Positions 1 to 11,171 of a stretch of 64,000 nt of DNA are shown in pieces; the stretch's first letter is position 1; each line of letters begins with the position of its first letter. The stretch lies in the NCBI GenBank assembly GCA_027186245.1, contig CP114485.1, positions 62,001-126,000 of the forward strand, written 5' to 3'. The DNA comes from Coriaria nepalensis. Its lineage: Eukaryota > Streptophyta > Magnoliopsida > Cucurbitales > Coriariaceae. The translations under genes were made by a program, and so were the position numbers. The notes beneath the pieces are model-generated. The model made no database searches and was not told the origin of the DNA. It saw only the letters and a list, made by a program, of their open reading frames with translations.

Positions 1-1196
1 GGAGTTGTCGATAATTCTTAAAGCGCGACCTCTATAATTCCTCTAGATTATAAAATTGGCCTCAACCCTAGACCAAAAATTCGGCGCGAGAGGGAAACGT
101 GGGGCAGAAAACCCAAACTCTGTAGCACAAAGCCAAGTTTCAGAGAGATTAGGGGTTTCTTCTCTCTTCCCCCCTTATATATTTATTAACTTTTTCTTAC
201 TTTTCTTTCTTCCCGCTCCATTTTCACTCTCGTCTCTACTCTCTCTCTCTCTCCCGGCGCGAACTGAGTAAGTCCTCCCTGAATGTCTGCACTCATTTAT
301 TTCTTTTTCATATTCTCATGCGCGATGTATGGTTATGACTTGATTAGATTTGACTTGATCGAAGTAAATTCTTATCTGCATTCCTTGTATATTCCATTTC
401 CCGGTTTGCTCTAACCTTCTTCTTAAGTTTGGATTTTTTTTTAAAATCTTGGATCTGACTGTTCTGATTTTCTGCTTTCAAGCTTAGAGGTGTAGTCAAT
501 TGATTCATGTCGTGCATCATTTTCTTTGCTGCAATGTGTGTTTATCATTGGGGCAATTTTCGGGGTTTTTTTTTTTTTTTGGTTGCAAATTTGTGTTGAT
601 CGTTTGTCAAGGGTGTCCACTGTCTTGGGACTGCATAGTATAATAATGCAAAAGAAATGACAGCTATTCTCCACACTTTTGTTCATTAATTAGTTTTCAT
701 ATTGCTCTTTTTTCTCTTTTTTGCATTTTTGTTGCTGATATAAAAAGAGAAGACTAAGTAGTCAATTTAAATACCTTCTTATCAGGAAAGTGATTTATTG
801 AGTCCTGTTTGTTGATCATTAACAACTTGATTTTTAAGTCTGAAGCCAAGAGGCTTCACGTTTTCTAATCTTCTGTCAATGGACTTGTTGGTAAATTCTA
901 TTTTTACAACACTGGCAAACTCATGTTATATAGACGCTCAGTAGATACACGCCTGATGTATGAACATTGGACGGATAGACATCGAGTGAACATACTTATC
1001 TTGTGTTTGGAGATATACATACAATAAATGCAATGTATGAATAACCGAGGATAAATATTGACTTTTGGGTTGAGACAGGTGAAATTTTGGGATCACTAGT
1101 GGATTCAGTTGACTGGTGGAGAGAGCTTTTTCCTTATTATCTTCCTCATATATAAATTATATCTGAGGTGGTTAATATTTGAAATTGGAGTCAGTC
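1..1196 (+). other. 5' leader of the DnaJ gene with a leader intron
   Basis: This stretch holds no convincing coding region. A CT-rich segment at about 233-252 looks like a transcribed leader. A good donor (ctga/gtaagt, GT at 268-269) and a good acceptor (gagacag/gtg, exon resuming at 1079) suggest one leader intron of about 811 bp, so the AUG of the DnaJ gene lies in the second exon. The short frame at 56-271 overlaps this leader and has no recognisable product. The intron is inferred from the two splice signals only. Confidence 0.5.
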
Positions 1197-4100
1197 ATGG
1201 AGTGCAACAAGGATGAAGCTATCAGGGCCGTGCAAGTGGCAGAACGTAAGTTGCAGGACAATGACTTTACTGGGGCGAGGAAGATGGCTCAGCTGGCCCG
1301 AAGACTCTTCCCTGATCTTGAAAACATTATTCATTTGCTTACAGTTTGCGAGGTTCACTGTTCAGCTCAGAATAAAATAAATGGATCTGAAGTTGACTGG
1401 TATGGGATTCTTCAGATTCAACAGTCAACTGATGATGCAACAATCAGAAAACAATACAGGAAATTTGCTCTGTTACTTCACCCGGATAAGAACAAGTTTC
1501 CTGGTGCAGAAGCTGCTTTCAAACTTATTGGGGAAGCAAATAGGCTACTTTCAGACCATGGAAAACGTTCTCTATATGATATGAGGTGCCGAGCCTTGCA
1601 GAGAACTGCTGCACCTAAGCCACCCCAACACCAGACAAATGCAAACACAACCATCAAGCAACACAATGGGACTACAAGCAATTTTCAGGGTGGTCCTCGG
1701 GCACAGTTAAATAACATGAATTCTTGTCAGCCACCACAGCAGCACACATTCTGGACTGCCTGCCCTTTTTGTGGTGTGAGGTATCAATATCTCAAAATTT
1801 ATGTAAATCAAAAGTTACGTTGCCAAAGTTGTTGCTCAGCCTACATTGCTCTTGATTTGGGGAACCAAAATGTGCCATCAGGATCTCACCAGAGCCAGTC
1901 CACTAATCAAAAAGTGGCTCCAGATGTAGGGCCACAAAAAGCAGCTGCACAATGTAAAGGTTCTGAGGATCGATCTGCAGGGGTAGATTCAGCATCAAAG
2001 ACAAACAACGATTCCAAGACCTTTCCAGGTTCTGGAGCTGAAAATACTGTAAAAGAAGATGTTTGTGTGCATGCAAAAGGGAAAAAGGGAGGTTCTGATA
2101 AGCCCATGTCTGATGCAGCAAAGACCAACACAGAAGGATCCTCAGGTAAAGCAAGAGGGAAGAGGCGGAAGTTGGTTGCTGAATCGAGTGAAAGCTGTGA
2201 TAGTATTGATGATTCTAAGGAGGAGATTTCGATTAAAAAAAATGTTGGGGATCGATCCAGACAGAGATCTGGAATTACTGGAAACCAACCCAAGAGGTCA
2301 AGTAGAAATTCATTGCCAACTCCGGACGAAGAAACTGGTGGTAATGTTGGGGTGTCTGAGGTTAATTATTCCTCTGCCCGAGCTACTGTTTATGGAGGTA
2401 TTAAGAAGCAAAAAACGTGTACCCCTTGTGATGAAGGCTTGCAAGATAATAATGGCACAAATGGGGATGCTTCTGATATAAATTTCAAAGGTGGATCTAT
2501 TCAATCTCAGGTCGTGGTTCTCCCAGATGCAGAATTCAATGATTTTGAGAAGTATAAGAAAGAGCAATGTTTTGCTGTGAATCAGTTATGGGCAATTTAT
2601 GACACAAATGATGGCATGCCAAGATTCTACGCTTGCATCAAGAAAGTGTTCCCACGTGGGTTCAAGGTGAAGATTACTTGGTTGGAGCCTGCTCTGGATA
2701 ATGCAGCTGAGAAGGATTGGTCTGACAAAGAACTGCCTGTTGGTTGTGGTAAGTATACCAAGGGAACTTCTGAAGAAACTGAAGATACTGCTATGTTCTC
2801 TCATTTGATCCAGTGCATAAGAGGCAATGGTAGAGGTTCATATCTGGTGTATCCTCTAAGGGGAGAAACGTGGGCCCTTTTCAAGGATTGGGATATTAAA
2901 TGGACGTCTGACCCTGATAAGCATGTACCTTACAATTTTGAATTTGTGGAGGTTATGTCAGATTTTTCCGATGTATCAGGCATAGAGGTTGCTTATCTTG
3001 GAAAAGTGGAAGGGTTTGTCAGTCTGTTTCAGCATTTGAAAAATTCCTCTCAAATACCATCAAATGAGTTGTATAGATTTTCTCATAGAATCCCCTCATT
3101 CAAACTGACAGGTGTAGAGCGAGAAGGTGTTCCAAAAGGTTCTTTTGAATTCGATACTGCTGCTTTACCTTCCAATCTTTTTGAGCTTGGTGACCATGGT
3201 GATTCTGAAATGGAAAACGGTGGCATGGGTTTGGGAAAGAATGGTTCAACGCATGAGCTCCCTGAAAGTAAAGCAGAAGATGTGATTGGCTCTGATAAAA
3301 TACAAGCTGCATGTGAGCACAAGAAGATACATCTGGGCAAGAAGAGTAGTCAGCTTAATATAGGGAAGAAGAATAAAAAAGATGCAGGCAAATTTGACCA
3401 ATCTTGCAGAGAGGGAAGTGTTACTGCAGAACAGGCAGAAGAGAGGATCAACACACCAATGAAGCATTTCAGGAATGGGACTGGAAGTTCCATGTCAATA
3501 CTAAGAAGATCGCCAAGGGATTTGGGGAAGAAAAGTAGTGAATCCATTGCTAGTGATTGCATGAATGATGAAGGTAAGCGATCAGATACTATCAAGGATG
3601 AAAAGCACAGGAACTCAAAAAGAAAGAAGCATTCTGAGGAGATTTCACATACCCCCGACCATTTTGCAAGCACTGGTGCTTCTCCTTCTAAAGTTTCACG
3701 AGCACAGTTCTACGACTTCAATAGTGAGAAATCTGTAGAGCATTTTCGGATTGATCAGATATGGGCGCTGTATAGTGATGAAGATGGGATGCCCAAAATC
3801 TATGCTCAAGTCAAGAGGATCGTTATTTCTCCAATTTTCCAATTGTATGTGGTGTTACTTGAACCAGAAGTCATTACCCAGCCGAGTTGTGGGATATTTA
3901 AAGTGAAAAATGGTAAAACCAAGGTCTTACAACCCCCTGCATTTTCCCACAGTTTAAAATCAAAACAAATCGGAAAAAATAGGTATGAAATTTATCCAAG
4001 AAAAGGTGAAATTTGGGCGTTGTACAAGAACTTGAACTTTGACTTGACACTCGAAGACATGAAGTTGGCAGAATATGACATGGTAGAAGTGCTGGACGAT

Positions 4101-4340
4101 GATGAACAGAAAACATCAGTCGTGGTTCTAAATCGGGTAGATGGGTTTAAGTCGGTGTATAAAGCTCCTCGAATCCAGAGATCAAGAACTGGAATCATTG
4201 ACATACCTAAGAACGAGTTGGCCAGATTCTCTCATAAGATTCCAGCTTTCCAGCGTTTGGGAGAATCAAATAGTCTCCTAAGAGACTGCTGGGAACTAGA
4301 TTCCTTGGCAGTGCCTGGTCTTGTAATTTGTTTAGGATAA
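1197..4340 (+). CDS. DnaJ-domain protein with zinc ribbon and two DUF3444 domains
   Basis: Single-exon coding region of 1047 residues. The open frame reaches back to 1179 without an ATG, so the first ATG at 1197 is taken as the start. A conserved N-terminal helical region is followed by a J domain (about residues 65-130) with the HPD triad near residue 95, which in this family stimulates Hsp70 ATPase. Near residue 188 a CxxC...CxxC pair forms a zinc-ribbon-like module. A long polar, lysine-rich linker leads to two DUF3444 domains (about 450-640 and 840-1025), each opening with a similar DQ/NQ-L/I-WA-x-Y pattern and a DGMP motif. This is a plant-specific J-protein layout; the client is unknown and nuclear location is only suggested by the basic runs. 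The closest Arabidopsis relative I recall is At3g04980/At5g27240. The frame is intact. Confidence 0.93.
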   Translation: MECNKDEAIRAVQVAERKLQDNDFTGARKMAQLARRLFPDLENIIHLLTVCEVHCSAQNKINGSEVDWYGILQIQQSTDDATIRKQYRKFALLLHPDKNKFPGAEAAFKLIGEANRLLSDHGKRSLYDMRCRALQRTAAPKPPQHQTNANTTIKQHNGTTSNFQGGPRAQLNNMNSCQPPQQHTFWTACPFCGVRYQYLKIYVNQKLRCQSCCSAYIALDLGNQNVPSGSHQSQSTNQKVAPDVGPQKAAAQCKGSEDRSAGVDSASKTNNDSKTFPGSGAENTVKEDVCVHAKGKKGGSDKPMSDAAKTNTEGSSGKARGKRRKLVAESSESCDSIDDSKEEISIKKNVGDRSRQRSGITGNQPKRSSRNSLPTPDEETGGNVGVSEVNYSSARATVYGGIKKQKTCTPCDEGLQDNNGTNGDASDINFKGGSIQSQVVVLPDAEFNDFEKYKKEQCFAVNQLWAIYDTNDGMPRFYACIKKVFPRGFKVKITWLEPALDNAAEKDWSDKELPVGCGKYTKGTSEETEDTAMFSHLIQCIRGNGRGSYLVYPLRGETWALFKDWDIKWTSDPDKHVPYNFEFVEVMSDFSDVSGIEVAYLGKVEGFVSLFQHLKNSSQIPSNELYRFSHRIPSFKLTGVEREGVPKGSFEFDTAALPSNLFELGDHGDSEMENGGMGLGKNGSTHELPESKAEDVIGSDKIQAACEHKKIHLGKKSSQLNIGKKNKKDAGKFDQSCREGSVTAEQAEERINTPMKHFRNGTGSSMSILRRSPRDLGKKSSESIASDCMNDEGKRSDTIKDEKHRNSKRKKHSEEISHTPDHFASTGASPSKVSRAQFYDFNSEKSVEHFRIDQIWALYSDEDGMPKIYAQVKRIVISPIFQLYVVLLEPEVITQPSCGIFKVKNGKTKVLQPPAFSHSLKSKQIGKNRYEIYPRKGEIWALYKNLNFDLTLEDMKLAEYDMVEVLDDDEQKTSVVVLNRVDGFKSVYKAPRIQRSRTGIIDIPKNELARFSHKIPAFQRLGESNSLLRDCWELDSLAVPGLVICLG

Positions 4341-5280
4341 ACCTTTTTTTGGCTATAGGAGCTTGTATGCGTTTTTTTGTGTATTTCCAATGGCTTATAA
4401 CTAGCAACGTTAAGTAGTATGTATATTCCATGGGAAAAAATGAGGGATGGCGCGGTGAAGCCTTATCTATGGCGAATTTATGCTATCTAGTATCTATGTT
4501 TAAAATGAAACCCCTTGTTTCTGACAACTAAAACTGCAGTTTGAAGATCTCTTAGCATGCTGACGTGGTGGATGGTTCTTATGATATGATATTTTATTGA
4601 ATCTTCGTTTTCCTTGCTGTCATATATATTAGGAGTAACAGACACGCGTCGCCTATTGACGGAGAAAACATCATACAGTGTTCACTAAATTACATAAATA
4701 TTGGAAGATCAGGGGCTAAAACATTAAGATGAAATTCTTATAAAATATTAATCGAAGTTTTGCAGTCTGACCCCGAGGTTTTCTTTTCTCCGTCCAGCAG
4801 ATTGGCGGCAACTCCCGCCTCCTTCTCCCTGCATTTCTCGGGAATAAACGTTCGATACTCGGTAAGTTTACCAACTCCCGGCATGAGATTCGAAAATTTC
4901 CTTCTTCCCCCTGTTAAAAGGTTCGCGTACTTATAAATATGTGGCTTCACCGATCTTTGCTTTTCATAAGACCTGTTCGACGAAATTCCTCAAAGAACCT
5001 TGTTTATGTAATGTGTATTTGTAGATTAAACCTTTACTAGGTTCTACTCGTTTTGTTCTCTAGAGTGAAACGAAAACCTAAAAACAGAACAAAGAAAGAA
5101 AACCTTCGATGTTGCTTTCACAGAAGTATAAATTTCATTATCAGCGAAAGTATCGAGTGTTTAGGTTAACTGTTCTTTATCTTGTTTGTGCATACGATTC
5201 TACTTTCAGGTGGGGTATTACATTTGAGCTGATATTCTTAGTTCTGATTGAAAAGTCCTTCGTGCCCGGTTTGTGAAGAC
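4341..5280. other. Intergenic region between the DnaJ and uL18-like genes
   Basis: The first few hundred bases are the probable 3' UTR of the DnaJ gene; the rest is promoter and leader for the uL18-like gene. A minus-strand frame at 4738-4950 has no recognisable domain and is not called. I see no RNA gene or repeat here. Confidence 0.5.
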
Positions 5281-6184
5281 ATGTTGAAACATATCTGTAG
5301 CAAGATGTTAAGGAACAGAGGGGATTATTATGCACATGGAGGAGACAGAGTTAGCCCTTCACTTTTTGTGCCTGTCAGTGGCTTCCATGAAGGACATGTA
5401 GATTTACTTCAAACCTTTTCCAATACTTTATTATGGCTGTCTATGAAGTGATTGCAAATTGATTTTCCCTCCTTTTAATTCGTTCCACTATAAACATGTT
5501 GCATCTGAATCACACATTACTATTAGCGATTGCAACTTTGAGTTGAAAATGATGTAATTTTGAAGCCACCTTACTTGCAAGTTTCTCATTTGCTTCTTCT
5601 TTCATTTACTTGCAAAAACATGTGTGGCAATTTCTGTACAGATTTATGCCAACTGATTTTAACTGCTATGAATCTTTACATATGCTTTCTAATGCTATCA
5701 CTACCCCTTACTGATATTACATTTCTTGCAGGTTCATTCTGCACCTAGAAGTTTCTTTGGTGTAGAGGATTTCCTAGACGACGACAATAGCCGGCCATAC
5801 ACTTACCAAAAGGGGAAGAAGTCAAAAAATCCAACCAAGCATATATCTTTCAAACAAAGAACTGTAGCTTACATGGAACCGTTTACACTTGACGTTTTTA
5901 TCTCAAAGCGCTTCGTTTCAGCCTCAATCACTCATAGGGTCACTTACAAACAAGTTGCCGTTGCAGGGACGAATTCCAAAGATATCAAAGCCGTTCTCAG
6001 ATCAAGGTCAGATATTCCAGCGTGTTTGGCAATTGGCCATATTTTAGCTGAGCGAGCAAGGGAAGCTGATGTTTACACTGCTTCTTACACACCCAGGGAG
6101 AGGGATAAGTTTGAAGGAAAGATAAGGGCAGTGGTGCAGTCTATAATTGATAATGGCATAGATTTAAAGATTTATCTGGACTAA
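5281..6184 (+). CDS. uL18 (L18p/L5e) family ribosomal protein-like
   Basis: Two exons, 5281-5397 and 5732-6184, joined in phase 0 (cat/gtagat donor, ttgcag acceptor), give 189 residues. The C-terminal 110 residues match the organellar/bacterial-type L18 fold: a region of the VFISKRFVSASIT type, then a GTNSKDI segment, a central AxxIGxxLAERA-type helix and a short C-terminal strand. In ribosomes this family binds 5S rRNA. The N-terminal 39 residues are basic and could be an organelle-targeting segment, but that is inference. Plants carry several divergent copies; this one resembles At1g08845 as I recall it. The first ATG of exon 1 was chosen because it gives a phase-0 join; the frame upstream of it lacks an ATG. 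Confidence 0.83.
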
Positions 6185-6720
6185 TTCAGTAAGAGTGAAG
6201 TGTGTCTTGTGATGCTATTATTTGTAATGACTTAAGTATTTGAGATTGAAAGCTCGTACTCTTTTTGGTTCGTTCCTACTTTCTATTTTAGTAAAGCGCA
6301 AGATTGGGCTTATGAAAGGTTGGTTGGTAGTTGGGACCGCAGTTTCATGACTTTCTTGTCAATGCATCACGCTAGCACGTTGTAGCACGTTGTTCCGATG
6401 GACGATGACAAAGAAATGAAAACACTTGAAAAAGAGTCGAATAAAGTGTATATATTTATTAGTCATAAATTTCTAAGTGGTCGAATTCATTGGTCAAAGC
6501 GCGGGAGTAAGTGAAATTGAAGTTGCTTCGTAATAGCTAGTAAATTACACAACAGTTTTTTAGTTACAGAATGACAATTGTCAATTCAATTGCCATGTAA
6601 AACCCAAAGCCCATTGGAAAGGTCCGTCCGTTGAAACGCGCCAAAATAAACGTACGTTTCGTGCAAGCAACAAATATTAGGATTAGTTAGGAATTGGAAA
6701 CGAAGCTAAACGGAAGAACC

Positions 6721-6728
6721 TATAAATA
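6721..6728 (+). promoter_or_regulatory. TATA box of the BONZAI3-like gene
   Basis: The sequence tataaata lies 128 bases before the ATG at 6856. It is followed at a typical distance by an A-rich leader with a GAA run, consistent with a transcription start near 6750-6760. The rest of 6185-6720 is the uL18-like 3' UTR and promoter, with no gene seen. Confidence 0.5.
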
Positions 6729-6855
6729 TGGTAATGCGCCCGCGCTCAAGAAGCTAACGAGAAACAAGCACACACCACGCCTTTTCGAGAGAGAGATAGA
6801 CGGTAATTTTAGGGTTTAGCAGAGAAGAAGAAGAAGAAGCTGCACCAGCAGGAAG

Positions 6856-8603
6856 ATGGGAGGGTGCTTTTCAGACCTGAAAGGTGGAAAGCAGGGGATA
6901 GGAGGGACGCAGCTGCAGAGGTCTATACCCGCCATAACTTCTAACCCCAACAATGCTGTCCATAACGACGCCGTTGAGTTTTTCTTCCAGTCCCATGGCC
7001 TCACTGCTCTTTTCACACAAGTCGAGGTAGCGTAGCTGTGTCTTTTAGTGAACCACTAGCGTTTGCTTTCGATCCAAACTAGAGATATAAGTTTAAATAC
7101 GCCTTTGTTTTGTTTTCACCTACAACTTCTTTTGTCAATACTGTGTATAACTTTTTGACTTTTCAATTCATTTTTAAAATGTTAAAAAGTATTAGTTTGA
7201 GAACAAGTGTAAGAAACTCCAAGTGGGACATTCCAAGATTCCCACTTTCAATATTGCCAAAAACACTCCTCTAAAGTCAACCTTAGTGGTGACAAAATGA
7301 GTAATTAATAGAATAACCTTCGGATTGTAAAGGATGTGGAGCAAGAAAGACGAGATCTATATAATATTTGTATATACATTCCTCTTCAAAACGTAGCTCT
7401 ATACCCTACCCTGTTATAGAAAACTGGGACTGGGCCCTGTAGAAACATCTTCATTCCCTCTTTTCTATGTAAATAATTCAATCTGCTTAAGATTGATCCT
7501 ATGATAACAAGTGTCCCCATCGTTGAAAAAGATAGCAAGTCAACCATCTTTCCACCTTCAAAAGTCTTAGTTCCAGCAGTCTACCTTTTTTAATGGTCCA
7601 CTATAAATGTTGTCAACAGTGATCTGATGCATGGATGATTCCTTGTTTTTATCTCTCGTCTTACATATTTCAACATGAATTGACAATATGTTTTTCTTAT
7701 CTTCTTAAATATATTCCTCGCATTTGTGTTGCAGTTATCTCTATCAGCATCCAACTTATTGGATCGAGACATCACTTCAAAGGTGTGTTTTTCTATGAAT
7801 CACTATTATCTGTCTGTTTTTTAAAAATGTATGTAGGATTCAGAAATTTTTGTCTGATGAGTGATGAGTAAAGTCTTTGTATTCCAAAATATAGTTGTCA
7901 ACCCAACGTTATAAGTATTTCAATGATCATACTATGTGTGGCAAATTTTTAGTTAGTATTCGACAACTTATATATGCTCGATTTTGTTTCATCTTATGTT
8001 GTTACGTTCTAGTGTGATACATGCCATGCAATTAAACCGTACTATGAAAAATCAACTATGCAGAGTGATCCCATTGCGGTTGTGTTTGCTAAGAAAGGAG
8101 ATGGAAGGCTAGAAGAATTAGGCCGAACTGAAGTTATAATGAACACTCTAAATCCGCAGTGGATAGCAAAAGTTGTAGTGACATTCCACTTTGAGACTGT
8201 ACAGCCATTGGTGTAAGCCTTTTTTTTTTTTATCTCCCTCTTGGACCTTATCTGGTTCCTATATTTTGTGTTGGGACTGGTTGTTATTACTTGCCACAAT
8301 TTTCCTGACTCATGTTTGCTTATGTCTCTGTTGGCAGATTTCGTGTGTATGATGTTGATACGAAGTATCACAATCGACCAGTAAAGGTATGCATGTTTCT
8401 TTCTCATCCAGTTACTTATTCTCTTTAAGGTACCCCTTTTATAAATATACACAGTATAGAACTAATTGTCCCTCTACTATTTATAAAGGACCAAACATTG
8501 TCATAAAAGATATGTAACTTCTTCAAATTGTTCTGGTTTGTGGTAAACAGCATATCACTCCGGTTTGGAATGCTTGTAATCCAAAGTTTAAAGCGGAGCT
8601 CAT

Positions 8604-8638
<35 letters not shown>

Positions 8639-11171
8639 TTCTGTCCCACTTGTTCTGCGTTGCAGTCATTGAATTTGAGCGATCAAGATTTCTTAGGTGA
8701 AGCCAGCTGTGCTTTATCAGAGGTAAGTCTCGTAGCAGCGCATTCATCACGAAAAAGTCTCTCTACACTGCACTTTCATTTTCTCTTTAATATAGAGATA
8801 TTTGCTCACATTATAGCTCAAAATATATATTTGATGGTTTTATTGCTGATATTTTCTCTCTCCACCTCCTGTCACTTTACTATGACAGATAGTTACTAAA
8901 CAATCTCGGAGTCTAATGCTGAATCTTTATAACAAGAATGGAATTGGAGGTTCAAGACACTTGGGGACACTTACTGTACGTGCAGAGGAAACAATATCAT
9001 CAAGGAGTAGTGTGGAAATACTATTCCGATGTTCTCAACTGGATAACAAGGACCTATTTTCTAAGAGCGTTTGTATCTGATTTTTTGAAAACCACGGACA
9101 TTAATTTCTATTGTTTCAGGTACATCTTCCTATTGTTGTTGACTTATAGACCTTTTCTTCCTGTTCTTTTCATCCTTATTTTCAGGATCCTTTCTTAAGG
9201 ATTTCTAGAATTATTGAGACCGGAGGGTCAATCCCAATTTGCAAGACTGAAGTAGTAGACAACAACTTAAATCCTGTTTGGAAGCCACTATGCTTAAGTA
9301 TGCAGCAGTTTGGAAGCAAGGCAAGACATCTATATATCCCTTAGGCTCCAATTTATTTAATTTTTCTTATTAAATCAATCAATTTGTAGGAAAACTTATG
9401 GTATATAGTAGAGGCATTTGAAGATCGTGTGCTTATGAATGCTTTCTTTTTAGCACAGGATACCCCCTTGATCATTGAGTGTTTTGATTTTAATAGTAGC
9501 GGCAATCATGAACTAATTGGGTAATAGTTTTATTTTTTGGTTATATTTTGTCACTATATGTTTTCCAATAATTGGCCATTGATTTTGATCTATTTTCATC
9601 AGTAAGATCCAGAAGTCAATTGCAGATCTTGAACAGCTTCACAGGGAAGGAGGTGGTTTGCATCTTACTCGGCCAACAACTTGTAGTCATCATGACAAGG
9701 TGTTTAATCCAGTCTTTGAGACATTACTCTTAAATTTGTTGATGGTTGCCATTGGTTCATCTTCGCTTTTGCTTCCTATCTTATGTTAATAGGTTCTGAA
9801 GGGTCAGCTTTTTGTGGATCAAATGAGCGAGAAAGAACAGTTCAGTTTTCTTGATTATATCTCTAGTGGATTTGAGCTCAATTTCATGGTTGCTGTGGAC
9901 TTTACAGGTAACTAATGTTTGAGATTCAAAAACAATAATATTAATAACTATGGCACATTGATAGTGAATTATGACTGGATATAGCTAACGCCTAACATGC
10001 TTTGAGTGATAATTTTTTTAATACATATTTTAGCTTCAAATGGACATCCCAGAAGTCCAGATTCCTTGCACTATATTGATCCTTCTGGCCGGTTGAATTC
10101 TTACCAGCAGGTAAGTCTTTTTGCTACCTCTACTTTAGTATTTCCTTACTTTTCCGGAGGGCTTATTATCGATGCACATGCATGCAATCAATGTTGAGTT
10201 ATTTTGTGTTGTCGAATTTAATTGACTTCATTATCTTTAGGCTATAAGGGAGGTTGGAGAAGTCATTCAGTTTTATGATTCTGATAAGCGTTTTCCTGCT
10301 TGGGGCTTTGGAGGAAAGTCATTCGGTAATGCTGTTTCACATTGTTTTAACTTGAATGGAAGTGCAACGAACTCTGAGGTAGAAAAGGATCGACCACTTC
10401 ACTTTACCTTCTTTGCTTGCCTGCTCTTGCACTTAAAACTTTAAAATATCATTCAATATCATGCATATAGGTTGAAGGAGTTGAAGGAATCATGGCTGCT
10501 TATGCAAGTGCTCTACAAAATGTCTCTCTTGCAGGACCCACTTTATTCGGGCAGGTGATTAACAAGGCAGCTGAAATTGTCGGGCAATCACTTTCCCATG
10601 ACAGGAACAAGTATTTTGTTTTGCTCATTATAACGGTAAGGCAGCAACTACTAACATCTGTGCTTGCATTCTCTCTTACTTAGCTTCTATAAATTTCATC
10701 ACTTTTTGGTTTCTCAGGATGGAGTCCTTACGGATCTTCAAGAAACAAAAGATGCTCTTGTCAGGATATCTGATTTGCCCATGTCAATTCTTATAGTTGG
10801 AGTTGGTGGTGCGGATTTCAAACAAATGGAGGTCCTTGATGCTGACAATGGACAGCGACTAGAGAGTTCTACTGGTCGCATTGCATTTCGGGATATTGTA
10901 CAGTTTGTTCCGATGCGAGAAGTTCAAAGTGTGTATCATTTTTTATTTATTCTCTCTAAAGAAATCGATTCACATTTGGATATTGATGATATTTCTTTCC
11001 CCTCAATTTGGACAACATGAAATTAACAGGACTTGTGTTTTTGGGTATTGAGCAGGTGGTCAGATTTCTGTGGTTCAAGCACTCTTAGAGGAGTTACCCG
11101 GACAGTTCTTAGCTTATATGCGAAGTAGGGATATTAAACCATTCAATTTACATGCTGGCCATAGTTATTGA
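6856..11171 (+). CDS. BON3: BONZAI3-type copine (Ca2+-dependent phospholipid-binding protein)
   Basis: Fifteen exons: 6856-7026, 7735-7782, 8064-8212, 8338-8386, 8666-8722, 8889-9068, 9186-9320, 9459-9520, 9603-9699, 9793-9907, 10034-10110, 10241-10378, 10471-10635, 10718-10928, 11056-11171. Joined they give 589 residues in one open frame, the usual copine length. The N-terminus MGGCFS offers Gly2 for myristoylation and Cys4 for acylation, as known for BONZAI proteins at the plasma membrane. Two C2 domains (about 55-180 and 190-310) precede a copine/vWA domain (about 350-560). The segment after exon 1 is closer to BON3 than to BON1/BON2 as I recall them. The family restrains cell death and NLR-linked immunity and supports growth. 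Intron 7 starts with GC rather than GT (AAG/gcaaga at 9321). Exon 5 sits just after a TTTA repeat. Confidence 0.93.
8602..8640 (+). repeat. (TTTA)n microsatellite in a BON3 intron
   Basis: About nine to ten tandem TTTA units lie inside intron 4 of the copine gene. They end about 25 bases before the acceptor of exon 5 (8665) and therefore contribute most of the pyrimidine-rich upstream tract. Such repeats often vary in length among individuals. Confidence 0.9.

Noticed and set aside
56..271. Plus-strand frame at the left edge
   Set aside because: It overlaps a CT-rich leader and ends at a good splice donor; no domain or conserved pattern.
4738..4950. Minus-strand frame between the DnaJ and uL18-like genes
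   Set aside because: Short, with no recognisable domain, and lying in the promoter/UTR interval.
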